From Eurosta solidaginis (taxonomy: Eukaryota > Arthropoda > Insecta > Diptera > Tephritidae), in the NCBI RefSeq assembly GCF_040869045.1, contig NC_090320.1:251038978-251102977 (forward strand): a stretch of 64,000 nt of DNA. The letters are read 5' to 3'. Shown here in pieces: positions 57,401 to 64,000 of this stretch (positions within the stretch are counted from its first letter, which is position 1; every line of letters begins with the position of its first letter). The notes under the pieces are model-generated. The model searched no databases. It was not told where the DNA came from and saw only the letters and a list, made by a program, of their open reading frames with translations. The position numbers were made by a program, and so were the translations under genes.

Positions 57401-60400
57401 CGATTATACCTTGTAAATCTCTTCAAAGCCTTTTCTCCCGGGAGTGGGAGTCGAACCCGCACTCCTACGATAGTTGAAATGGTTATAAACGCATTCAGCT
57501 ACGTCCTTAATTTGTTTAGTAATGAGTAAAATGTTTCCTTTCAAATCTGCAAAATAACTTCATTTGAAGCTCATCATTTGTCACTTAAACATTTTCTTAC
57601 TTGGTGATTGGTAGTTCCAAGGGATTGGAATGATCACGCGAATGTTTTCCGTATTCGCGACATGTTAATCACCAACATTTTCGCCATTATAAAATAGATT
57701 TCATATCATATAATATCTTGTAATAACAAAATCACTTTTGCAAATGCTTAAATTTTCGCCACAAATTGATCAGCTGTTCATTTATCTGTCAAATCATCAC
57801 TTTCTTAGGCTGGTAGCACCAATTCAACTTCAACTGAAATAAGTTGTCATTCGTAATACCAAACAGGAGTTGAGTTGTCTGAAAGTTGAGTTGTTTTAAT
57901 TACAACCCAACTAAGTTGAGTTGTATACCGTAATAGGGGCATATATATGTGCTAAATAAAAATTTGCAAAATCGGAGGACGAACACGCCCACTTAAAAAA
58001 GGTTTACCAAAAAATTCAATATCTTTACAGTATATAAGTAAATTATGTCAACATTCAACTCCAGTAATGATATGGTGCCACAAAATACAAAACTAAAAGA
58101 AATGTTCGATATCGAAAATTTCGAAAAATTAAAAAAAATTCATACTTCTATACCAAATACCAAAAAAGGGATAAAACATGGTGATTGGATTGGTTTTTTG
58201 ACGCAAAATAAAACTTTGGAAAAAACTTTATAAAATGGGTGTGACACCTACCATATTAACTAGAAGAAAATAAAAAAGTTCTGGAGGGCGAAATCAAAAG
58301 CCCTTGGAATCATGGCAGGAATACTGTCCGTGGTATTACATATATAAGTAAATTATCGGTACCCGACAGATGATGTTTTGGGTCACCCTGGTCCACATTT
58401 TGGTCGCTATCTCGAAAACGCCTTCACATATACAACTAAGGGCCACTCCCTTTTAAAACCCTCATTAATACCTTTAATTTGATACCGATATCATACAAAC
58501 ACATTCCCCTGGTCCACCTTTATGGCGATATCTCGAAAAGTTGTCCACCTATAGAACTATGGCCCATTCCGTTTTAAAATACTCTTTAATAACTTCCATT
58601 TGATAACCACGTCATACAAACACATTCCAGGGTTACCCTAGGTCCATTTTCCTACATGGTGATTTCCCCTTATTTTGTCTCCAAAGCTCTCAGCTGAGTA
58701 TGTAATGTTCGGTTACACCCGAACTTAGCCTTCCTTACTTACTAAGTTAAACCTCTCTAAAAATTACTTCACATCGACCTTATTACTCACCTGGAACACA
58801 CGCACGCAATACGCAGTTAACCACACCGATGACGCTGAATTATTCCAATCCGAACGGAAAAGCGAAAAAGAGCCATCTGGACGCATAAAACTTAACTGAC
58901 GTTGGTATGCAATATTCATGTGATAGAAGGCATGTTTCTCCGTTGTTTTATTACGTTGATTTATCAAACGCATATACATGATGGTGTAGAGATTAGCAGC
59001 AAATGAGAAAGCATTTTGTTCCGCAGATTCCATAGGCAAATATAACAGCGAAGTGGCATTTACAGGCATTGTAGGGAAAATTGGGCCCACAACATCACCA
59101 ACAACAGATATGCGTGCACGATTTGAGCCATAAACAAAGTAACGATCAACTTGATAAGGAATCTCAGGAGTTTGTGTAATATTGACATGCATATATTCGA
59201 GAACATAAGCGCGATTTGATAAATCCAAAAGTATAGACTGATGACGATATTGTGGCAAACCGTCTGATTCAACATGCAAGCGACGCGTGATGGTATCTGT
59301 ACCCAACAGTGTAGCAACATGCAATGTAACATCAACATCACCCAACTTTTGTGGCACAACCGGCACATACACCACTGTAGTGCCCTGTGCATCCAAATAA
59401 GTAAAGAATTGATGTTCACCAAAAGATGTGCGTGGATTATATGAACGTACAATGCCATTCTCTTCAACATGCACAAATTTATAATCCTTGCTGCCATGCA
59501 ATACTACCGTTGCTTCAATAGGTGTGGTCATGTAATTGAAGACCGTGACACGTATACCTACCTGTTCGCCTTGTCGACAATGTGTAGGCATTTCAACATT
59601 TATAAAGAATGGCTGCACACCCACATATTCAATTGGTTTATGCAACATGCCAAACCCTTTCGATGGGCTCACACTAAAAGCGCTTACCATCCAATAAGCT
59701 GGGCGATCGGGTACCTCGATATTAAATATATAACGTCCATGTGGTCCTATATTTACATCTTTCCACAACCATACATTCTCATAGTGACGCAATATGCGAT
59801 TAAAACGATATTTACGATAATCTAAAAGTTCCGTATCATTGCGTAAGCGACAACCTATTTCATCTGTGCCATCATCGCAATCGAATAGTCCGTCGCATTG
59901 CTTATTCAACGGATAGCAACGCCCCGATAAGCATTCACCATAACCGAGTGTACGATTACAAGTATCGTAACGTCGTGGCACATTACCATCTGTAAATATA
60001 ATTAGACCGCTATACTCGAAGGTACGATTTGCATCGATGCCAAACGAGGAGGCTGGGAAGTAAACAAGTTCGTCGGGTGTGCCTTCATGTGTGTGCCAAA
60101 CATGTTTGTATGTACCATTTGTTTGTTCATCGAATGTAGACATTTTTGTTATTATTTTTGCATATGTCAACTCGTTACCCGCTTGCATTGTATAGAATGC
60201 ACTATCGATGCCAGAGAGTCCTACGTATGAGCCAGGTTCACCGTATATAGCCACTTCCACCTTTTCGCCAGTACGTGCTTTACGATTATTTATATAAACC
60301 GTGAAATTGTTACGTGATATGCCATTGACGGGGAATGTTAGTGAATCGGCAACTATTTGTCCCGCATGTGTAATCTTCCAAACGACAATTGTCGCTACAG

Positions 60401-61078
60401 GCGCCATTTCAGCACTCAGCACCACCGCAATCGTGCGTATGCCCTCTGTTATTGTTTCACGATCATTTGCCAATATTACACCTTTGGACATAATCAAATA
60501 ATTAAATTCTTCCAGATAGAAATTGGTACGTATATGGAAGATTATATATTCTCCTACTACTGGCGCTTCTGTACTTGTGGTGACTTTAATATGTTGATTA
60601 CGTGGTGAGTAATGTGACACCATAAGCAATTCAGTTTGTGCACGCTCTCCACGTGGATCTATGAAGCTCGCCTGTAGTCGCATACGTTCTACACCGTTTA
60701 GGAAATCACGCGATTGTGGTCGATCATCTATTTGTAAATCGTTACGTAAGTCCACTTTAACTGCCCAAATTCCTGGATTGGAAGCGGCCATTTGAAGACG
60801 CGTGGCAGGCCATTCACGTCGTCCACCACTTTTGCTTTCCACAAAGCCAGTAACTTCCATTGTGCCCTGCTGTAAGAGACGCCGTTCAATTGGTGAGCCA
60901 TCATGATATTCGACAGCCAAATAGGCAGTGAAAGGCATGGCTGGCTTGAAAACCTGCGGTGATTCACCAAGGAAGGCTACACGTATGCTGGAATTGTAGA
61001 CGCGTGCAATGGCATAACCGGAAATTATTTCATCGTAGAATTTTTCGCCAACTGTAGCTGTGATGAGAACCTCCATGC
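42201..61078 (-). CDS. Mcr: Mcr, macroglobulin complement-related (TEP family), C-terminal two thirds, 6 exons
   Basis: Exons 61078-58791, 51601-50783, 50713-50520, 50459-50285, 50219-50114 and 42412-42201 join in frame with GT..AG at each border and end in TAA, about 1,260 residues of a protein near 1,750 in flies. Order: macroglobulin (MG) domains, an LDLa module (residues ~373-409 of the first exon, six Cys, CDGLFDCDDGTDEIGC), CUB/thioester region, C-terminal MG8 receptor-like domain, then a Cys-rich stretch and a hydrophobic tail. The thioester motif GCGEQN of TEPs reads ESAEQN, the hallmark of Mcr. In Drosophila, Mcr is a septate junction protein also linked to phagocytosis and autophagy signalling. 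N-terminal exons lie right of the window. No coding lesions seen despite heavily invaded introns. Confidence 0.95.
42467..43990 (-). repeat. Dispersed repeat family B2, near full-length copy in Mcr intron
   Basis: Begins AAGTAAGGAAGGCTAAGTTCGGGTGTAACCGAACATTACATACTCAGCTGAG (plus reading) and ends near GTTATGCGAACAAAATTAGTATACTCTGTGAGC. Contains repeated GTGGGCG(TGG)CACGCCC boxes and GGACGGA-type runs. The same family, opposite strand, is at 52410-52899 plus 57936-58735. About 1.5 kb, no ORF. Starts only ~50 bp upstream of the last Mcr exon. Confidence 0.78.
44409..45320 (+). pseudogene. LINE ORF1: 2A-like motif and PHD-like fingers, frameshifted
   Basis: 44409-44648 encodes LLAAGLLHILLLREGIEPNP then GP: a hydrophobic run plus GIEPNPGP, close to the 2A ribosome-skipping consensus D[VI]ExNPGP (first position G). 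It is followed by KWFCCICRKI and, in the next frame, CQCVSCKGWLHRTGCS, a PHD-finger pattern. A second cluster at 45036-45215 (TLCTVCQHRI, CSSCHGRCHFPRCSG) has similar Cys/His spacing. A 23 bp poly-C tract (44794-44816) and two frameshifts interrupt the ORF. Confidence 0.65.
44794..44816 (+). repeat. Poly-C tract, 23 bp
   Basis: Uninterrupted C23 within the LINE ORF1 region. Rare in such AT-rich DNA and liable to slippage; its length in the assembly may be unreliable. Confidence 0.9.
45327..47925 (+). pseudogene. LINE ORF2: endonuclease and reverse transcriptase
   Basis: Endonuclease (45327-45960): FRILQLNCNGLTGKITEIVD, IRIAAIQETKLT, NRIILGDFNAHHDLWHSN and SDYLPILISF, but with a deletion around DRRDSVFERQGLSV. 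RT (45983-47719): KMAKVVPLLKPGKPANIGES, HGFRKLHSTTTALNAI, VALDLSKAFDTLNH, KQGVPQGGVLSPILFNFYIS and VSYADDCTIMA (YADD about 47216-47227). After 47475 the frame shifts and RNase H is absent. A terminal CPVCN..PHDTNHLFNC finger lies at about 47765-47815. Endonuclease and RT are also offset by a frameshift near 45990. Confidence 0.82.
47990..48245 (-). repeat. TATCGATTT minisatellite array
   Basis: Units such as TTGTTATCGATTTATTATCGA, reverse-sense relative of the array at 26225-27045. It is interrupted by a LINE tail and continues at 48765-48860 and 49959-49985. Confidence 0.7.
48246..48764 (+). mobile_element. 5'-truncated LINE tail with RNase H, inside the satellite
   Basis: Encodes AWVPGHRGIEGNEQADNLPR, a LINE RNase H motif, then (shifted frame) NTCRFCDRSAATVDHILLE, a terminal Cys/His finger, ending in (TATC)n near 48745-48760. 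TATTGGCGTGTTA / TATTGGCGTTTTA on its two sides may be the target duplication. An I/R1-like group is plausible but unproven. Confidence 0.68.
48765..48866 (-). repeat. TATCGATTT minisatellite, continuation
   Basis: GGCGTTTTATCGTTTTGCTATCGGC..TTTATTATCGAAAATTTGTCG. Continues the 47990-48245 array between the LINE tail and the TIR element. Confidence 0.65.
48867..49955. mobile_element. TIR DNA element (MITE family 2), 1,089 bp
   Basis: Perfect 21 bp inverted repeats CACCCCTATTCTGCATTTCGA (48867-48887) and complement (49935-49955), flanked by AAT (48864-48866, 49956-49958). Subterminal repeats of TTCTGCATT..CGA recur on both sides. Short ORFs at 48937-49278 (-) and 49806-50000 (+) are not recognisable as transposase. 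Confidence 0.82.
50114..50219 (-). CDS. Mcr: Mcr exon, end of MG8-like domain
   Basis: Acceptor tttcgcttacttacag, then CTCGACCAAGAAGAC; encodes LDQEDICVNFTIERWYPVAN and YLPIRIYDYYAP; donor G|GTATTA in phase 1. The donor is weaker than the others. Confidence 0.87.
50285..50459 (-). CDS. Mcr: Mcr exon, MG8-like domain
   Basis: Acceptor tttgcactttag, then T TGG GTA AAT; encodes WVNTQESERSGMAVLDVAIP, TGYWIQQQRLDHYVLSNRVR and KVIFYFDY; donor TAT|GTAAGT. Matches the MAVLDVAIPTGY-type core of A2M receptor-binding domains. Confidence 0.9.
50520..50713 (-). CDS. Mcr: Mcr exon, CUB/MG8 boundary
   Basis: Acceptor cacacctaatag, then ATACCCGAATCTTGG (IPESWGTVKVQAKGAGYAIL); donor CAAAA|GTGAGT. 64 codons plus two bases, joining AAT with the next exon. 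No single long ORF covers it, so it is easily missed by ORF scans. Confidence 0.88.
50783..51601 (-). CDS. Mcr: Mcr exon, thioester-domain helices
   Basis: Acceptor ctcccacacacag, then GAA GCC TCA (EASFYEWENFIWID); donor GAG|GTGAGT. 273 codons in phase 0. Contains IEKNMRWLLQHQTPEGAFYE, VALAQQRAISWIERNM, AITAYALLLCKSPMAEHVFS and DGGWASTQDTSAALRALVEY, the alpha-alpha toroid repeats of the TEP thioester domain. Confidence 0.93.
51602..52409 (+). other. Mcr intron start with diverged (CAA)n-tail SINE
   Basis: 51910-52155 matches the SINE in + orientation (CGTTCCTGTGATGGTCGGG..ATCTATATCCGGCAAAGGACCATCAAC..CAACAACAACAACAACAG), heavily diverged. 51660-51900 and 52160-52409 hold no feature I recognise. 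Confidence 0.55.
52410..52899 (+). repeat. Repeat family B2, left half, split by a TIR element
   Basis: TTGTTCGCATAACGGTAATCCGTAACGGCATAAACTAATCGAGATAG..CCGTCCGTCCGTCCGTCCG..GGCACCGCCCACTTTTAAAAG, the reverse of the right end of 42467-43990. It resumes at 57936 after the insertion, so the two halves are one element. Confidence 0.78.
53225..53477. repeat. Near-perfect 253 bp palindrome
   Basis: Arms 53225-53339 and 53363-53477 (115 bp each) are reverse complements, with a 23 bp loop. Arm sequence includes AAACGAGCTCTAGGCCAAAT, AAAACACAATACGTG and TTTGTCGATATTTCGACTTC. It would form a long hairpin in DNA or RNA. Confidence 0.85.
54545..56870 (-). mobile_element. 5'-truncated Jockey/CR1-type LINE
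   Basis: - strand, 3' tail (AAAT)n at 54553-54576. Lacks ORF1 and most of the endonuclease. Same lineage as 28801-32302 and 61445-64000 by RT wording. Inserted inside the 5 kb TIR element. Confidence 0.82.
54674..56852 (-). pseudogene. LINE reverse transcriptase, one main frameshift
   Basis: Two long frames: 55917-56852 (linker to RT start: [51 protein letters not shown]) and 54674-55984 (NPNQHGFVQGRSTASNLAVF, CIYTDFSKAFDKVSH, ATSGVPQGSVLGPLLFIIFI, LLYADDLNIF, then the conserved RT C-terminal region). They are joined by a disturbed segment near 55920-55980. Catalytic YADD lies at about 55494-55505. Otherwise well preserved, so a fairly young insertion. Confidence 0.85.
57347..57502 (-). mobile_element. 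tRNA-derived SINE with 18/20 target duplication
   Basis: On the - strand: GTAGCTGAATGCG gives an A box (TAGCTGAATGCG) and GGTTCGACTCC is a perfect B box (plus 57447-57457), set in a tRNA-like head; the tail is A/T-rich. Flanks GTCCTTAATTTTTTTAATAA (57327-57346) and GTCCTTAATTTGTTTAGTAA (57503-57522) match 18 of 20. Total 156 bp. Too diverged in stems to be a working tRNA. Confidence 0.8.
57936..58735 (+). repeat. Repeat family B2, right half
   Basis: Continues 52410-52899 after the TIR element and ends CAGCTGAGTATGTAATGTTCGGTTACACCCGAACTTAGCCTTCCTTACTTA, the mirror image of 42467-42520. Ends about 55 bp from the Mcr exon donor at 58790. Confidence 0.78.
58791..61078 (-). CDS. Mcr: Mcr exon with MG domains, LDLa and degenerate thioester motif
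   Basis: Acceptor ccatccacag then GC ATG GAG.. at 61078 (first two bases finish a codon, so the ATG is internal); donor CAG|GTGAGT at 58790. 762 full codons. LDLa lies at plus 59850-59960 (DDGTDE calcium-binding pattern). ESAEQN lies at about plus 59013-59030 in the LLYLPMESAEQNAF context. Several N-x-S/T sequons suggest a secreted or cell-surface protein. Confidence 0.95.
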
Positions 61079-61083
61079 CTGTG

Positions 61084-61444
61084 GATGGAAGGGTAAACTT
61101 TTGATTATAAACAAAACCTTAACATTTAGCAACCAAGGCTCAGGCGACCACAAAATCCATGGAACTAGGGGGTGGGGCAGGTACGGCCTAAAATGTTCAA
61201 TGTGGTAACATTTAATCGTTCCCGAGATGGTCAAGCTTGTACCTTAATGGTACTTGTTACCGGAACGTACGGGATCTATATCCGGCTAAGGACCATCAAC
61301 ATCGACAATATTCCCCAAAACCTTCGGGAAGTCTCGTAATCGCTGCAACAACAACATTCATGATTAAAATCCATATTTTTAATTTAACAGCTCTAAATGG
61401 GTGAATCGGATTAGAATTACAATTGAGCTAGGTACAGTAAGTAG
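61084..61444 (+). mobile_element. (CAA)n-tail SINE-like retroposon in Mcr intron
   Basis: 61130-61356 matches the full SINE (AATCGTTCCCGAGATGGTC..ATCTATATCCGGCTAAGGACCATC..CCAAAACCTTCGGG..CGCTGCAACAACAACA), 5'-truncated. Lies about 50 bp upstream of the Mcr acceptor at 61079. Confidence 0.68.
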
Positions 61445-61574
61445 AAATTATTTATTTATTTATTTGTTTATTAACAGTCTATGGTGTTTCAGGCCTTACA
61501 GACTATATAACAGATTTTAGTTTAGCTAATGATAAACTAAGATAATTACAAACTAGTTGTATTATAATAAAATT

Positions 61575-63990
61575 ACAGATTACACAGAACAAATATCACT
61601 GAGTATTGATTTAAAAGTGTGCTTTGGCAAAGAAAAATCGATGATTAAAGAATTTGAGAATAGATTAAACTCGGTCATGGCTCTAAACAAAGGTGCATTA
61701 GAGGCATAGAGGGTCCTGGCATTGTCCGTATAAAAAGTAACTCTGTTACGAAGCCGCCTGCTCGGGATACAAAAACGGATACTCGCGAGGAGGCATGGTG
61801 TCCCTCAGCGGGTTAGGGTATCAGAATATACCCGCGGTAGGTATGCCTGTCGTAAGAGGTGACTAAAATACCAGATTCAAGGGGCTGTGTAGCGCAACCC
61901 TTCAGGTTGCCAGCGCAATATACAGCTTCTCCAAACCCAATTTTCAACCTCACCTATCCGCGGCGAATCCTGTTTCACTAACAGACGAGGCTCTGGCGAC
62001 CCCAAAGCATGGAACTTGGGGTGGGGAGGGAGGGATGACCTGAGGGTTTAATGTGGCCATATAAATCGTTCCCGAGATGGTCGGGCTAGCACCTTAATGG
62101 TGCTGTGCTACCGGAGCGTACCGGATCTGTATCCGGCAAAGGACAATCACAACACTCCCCAAAGCCTTCGGGGAGCAACCTTATCGCTTCAACAACAACA
62201 ACAGGAGGCAAGGTCCATCAACTGCTCCGCGAATAATGTCATAGACAAAAGTAAGAGAGATAATGGTTCTTCTACATTGAAGAGATTGTAGGCTAATAAG
62301 TGCACACCTGTCTTCATACGAGGGAATCGGATCAGAGAAATTGAACAATCGCAATGCGAAACGAACAAAAGTTTTTTGTACTCGTTCCAGCCTCTTAATA
62401 TGGCACTCGTGGTATGGGCTCCAAATAAAGCAAGCATATTCAAGCTTAGAGCGAACAAGCGCAGTGAACAATAATTTTAAAGTGTAGGGATCTCTAAAAG
62501 CAGAGCTAAAGCGCCGAATAAAGGCGAGCACTGAATATGCCCTAGCAATGGTAGCATTTAAGTGAGTAGTGAAAGAAAATTTCGAGTCGAATACCACCCC
62601 TAAGTCTTTTATCTCATTAAGGGTTGAGAGGCGGGTGCCTCCAATAAAATAAGAGGTGGGGAGATTATCGCGAACTTTGGAGAAGGTAACATGAAAGCAT
62701 TTACCAACATTTAGCGGCAGATTATTGGTATTACACCACACAGCGACATTGTCGAGATCATATTGGATCCTTTTCGCGTCAGTGGCATTCGAAATGGTTC
62801 CAAAAACCTTTAAATCATCAGCGCACAAAAGAAAGTTAAGAGTGCTGAAAGCAGGCCGAAATATCATTTATAAAGATTACAAAAAGCAGTGGCCCCAAAA
62901 TACTACCTTGCGGCACGCCGGAGGTGGCAATAAAAGAGTTAGAGTGAGTATTGTTAATTACAACAACACAATTACGCTGTTGAAGATATGACCTTATCCA
63001 AGAAAGAAATGTTGAGTGGAAACCCAAAGAAAGCAATTTAGAAATTAGGATTGAGTGACTAACTTTATCAAACGCTTTTGAGAAATCAGTGTATACAGTA
63101 CCAACTTGTAAACGATTATTAAACGCGGATAGGCAATAGTCAGAAAAAATTGCTAAATTTGTCACAGTGGATCTACCGGACATGAAACCATGCTGATTGT
63201 TACTGATTAAATGTTTTACCGCAAAATACATTTTCTGTTTCACAATATACTCAAAAAGTTTAGAAATTGTCGACAACTTTGCTATGGGTCTATAATTGGC
63301 GACGTTATTTTTATTACCGCTCTTGAAAACTGGGCTAATGAAAGTTATCTTCCATACATCGATAATTTCACCACACTCGAGAGATTTTTTAAAAATAAGG
63401 AGTGGGATCGCCAATGCCAAACAATTTTTAAAAAGATAAGACGATAGGCCATCAATATCGGTAAAAGTGGATGATTTTATGTTTTGGATTCCCTCCACAA
63501 CATTTTTAAGGGATAAAGTCAAAGCGCCAAAGTTGATAGAAGAGTCAGCCCAAACGGGGATCTCCGGCCGGACTTGCGTTTGCGCAACAAAGTTGGAGCG
63601 GAAAAAATGTGCAAAAAGATTAGCCGCTTTAGCAGGTGAAGAGGCATGTTCAGTATTATAGAAAACTTATGCCGGAATACTAGAGCATAGCTTTTTGGAT
63701 TTTACGTAATTCCAAAACGTATTAGGATTATCTTTAATACCAAGTTCAAAGTTACGAACAAAATTCCTGTGGTGTCTTTTGCCCAATACTTTAAAGTTTT
63801 TAGAATAATGAAGGAATTTAGATCTATAGATCAAGGACTTAGTGAGTTTGAATTTTTTGAAAAATCTATTTCTCAAATTCTTTAGCCGCTTCAGCTTTCT
63901 GGTGTACCACGGAATCTTGTAACAACGCAGTTTTTTTCGAGGTATATTCTCAATACAGATTTGGTTAATAACAGTTTTAAAAATGTTGAA
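61575..63990 (-). pseudogene. LINE reverse transcriptase (partial, interrupted)
   Basis: 63667-63876: NPNTFWNYVKSKKLCSSIPA. 62836-63522: IWKITFISPVFKSG-type start, [40 protein letters not shown] and ATSGVPQGSILGPLLFVIFI. The YADD region is CADDLKVF in the 62181-62867 frame: the Tyr of YADD is replaced by Cys (LLCADDLKVFG), and the frame shifts at about 62850. The rest matches the C-terminal RT region (CNTNNLPLNVGKCFHVTFSK, RLERVQKTFVRFALRLFNFS). Confidence 0.82.
61796..62202 (+). mobile_element. Full-length (CAA)n-tail SINE-like retroposon, 407 bp
   Basis: Starts TGGTGTCCCTCAGCGGGTTAGGG, contains GTCGTAAGAGGTGACTAAAATACC and GGGGCTGTGTAGCGCAACCC, ends CTTATCGCTTCAACAACAACAAC. The perfect 8 bp duplication AGGAGGCA is at 61788-61795 and 62203-62210. 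Reference copy for the fragments at 21339, 21955, 27545, 51910 and 61130. No convincing tRNA head, so it may derive from a LINE or another RNA. Confidence 0.82.
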
Positions 63991-64000
63991 ACAACTAGAA

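Larger units (their letters stand above)
52900..57935. mobile_element. Large TIR element (~5 kb) carrying nested insertions
   Basis: TIRs TATTACAGATTACAACTCAAC (52900-52920) and GTTGAGTTGTATACCGTAATA (57915-57935), 18 of 21 matching, with extra ACAACTCAAC motifs inside both ends. It splits a family B2 repeat. No transposase frame seen. Contents: 53225-53477 palindrome, a LINE (54540-56870), and a tRNA-derived SINE (57347-57502). Perfect 21 bp inverted copies of ATGGCTCAACTATATGGTTGG (54518-54538, 57064-57084) flank the LINE, suggesting a further nested element. Superfamily unknown. Confidence 0.68.
61445..64000 (-). mobile_element. Jockey/CR1-type LINE in Mcr intron, split by a SINE, runs off the window
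   Basis: 3' tail (AAAT)n at 61450-61472, ORF2 C-terminus 61575-61790, SINE 61796-62202, RT 62211-63522 and upstream linker 63540-64000. Continues beyond the right edge. Removing the SINE restores the frame (DGPCLL then ASIRFCIPSRRLRN). Confidence 0.83.

Noticed and set aside
57430..57510. Possible functional tRNA gene (perfect B box)
   Set aside because: The stems do not pair into a full cloverleaf and a 20 bp target duplication encloses a 156 bp retroposon, so it is a SINE.

Overview
The window looks like nuclear DNA of a higher fly (Brachycera, plausibly a tephritid). The basis is two spliced host genes with insect-type proteins, a very AT-rich background with long introns, and several retroelement classes typical of flies. 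The species assignment is inference.

Host genes. (1) The C-terminal half of COG3 (subunit 3 of the conserved oligomeric Golgi tethering complex) lies on the + strand as five exons, 20817-25649. Its N-terminal exons are not in the window, so the upstream intron is longer than 20.8 kb. (2) The C-terminal two thirds of Mcr (macroglobulin complement-related, a thioester-less TEP/alpha-2-macroglobulin with an LDLa module) lies on the - strand as six exons, 61078 down to 42201. The last Mcr exon (42201-42412) sits 7.7 kb from the previous one and is easy to miss. The two genes converge, with about 16.5 kb between their stops.

Mobile DNA fills nearly everything else. 1-11725: head-to-tail array of two mdg1/412-like Ty3/gypsy elements sharing one LTR; both carry the same disabling lesions. 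11752-14536: composite insertion made of two copies of one MITE flanking another repeat, bounded by AAT target duplications. 14565-19830: decayed CsRn1-type Ty3/gypsy element (- strand). 20978-22756 (COG3 intron): LINE fragment and nested SINEs. 23832-25158 (last COG3 intron): foldback-like element with inverted minisatellite arms. 25650-42200 (intergenic): TATCGATA-type minisatellite, RT remnants, a gypsy element (28195-37360) interrupted by a LINE and by a 2.8 kb hAT-like element, a related solo LTR, and three hAT-like MITEs.

42413-61078 (Mcr introns): dispersed GTTCGGGTGTAACCGAAC-ended repeats, a CR1/Jockey-type LINE with a 2A-like motif, satellite arrays invaded by a LINE tail and a TIR element, and a 5 kb TIR element holding a 253 bp near-perfect palindrome, a truncated LINE and a tRNA-derived SINE. 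61084-64000: more SINE and LINE sequence in the next Mcr intron.

Only COG3 and Mcr look functional. All transposon ORFs seen are broken by stops, frameshifts or deletions. No tRNA gene, rRNA, CRISPR or bacterial-type operon was seen. The most unusual features are the tandem defective retrotransposon array inside a COG3 intron, the composite MITE, and the layered insertions with readable target duplications.
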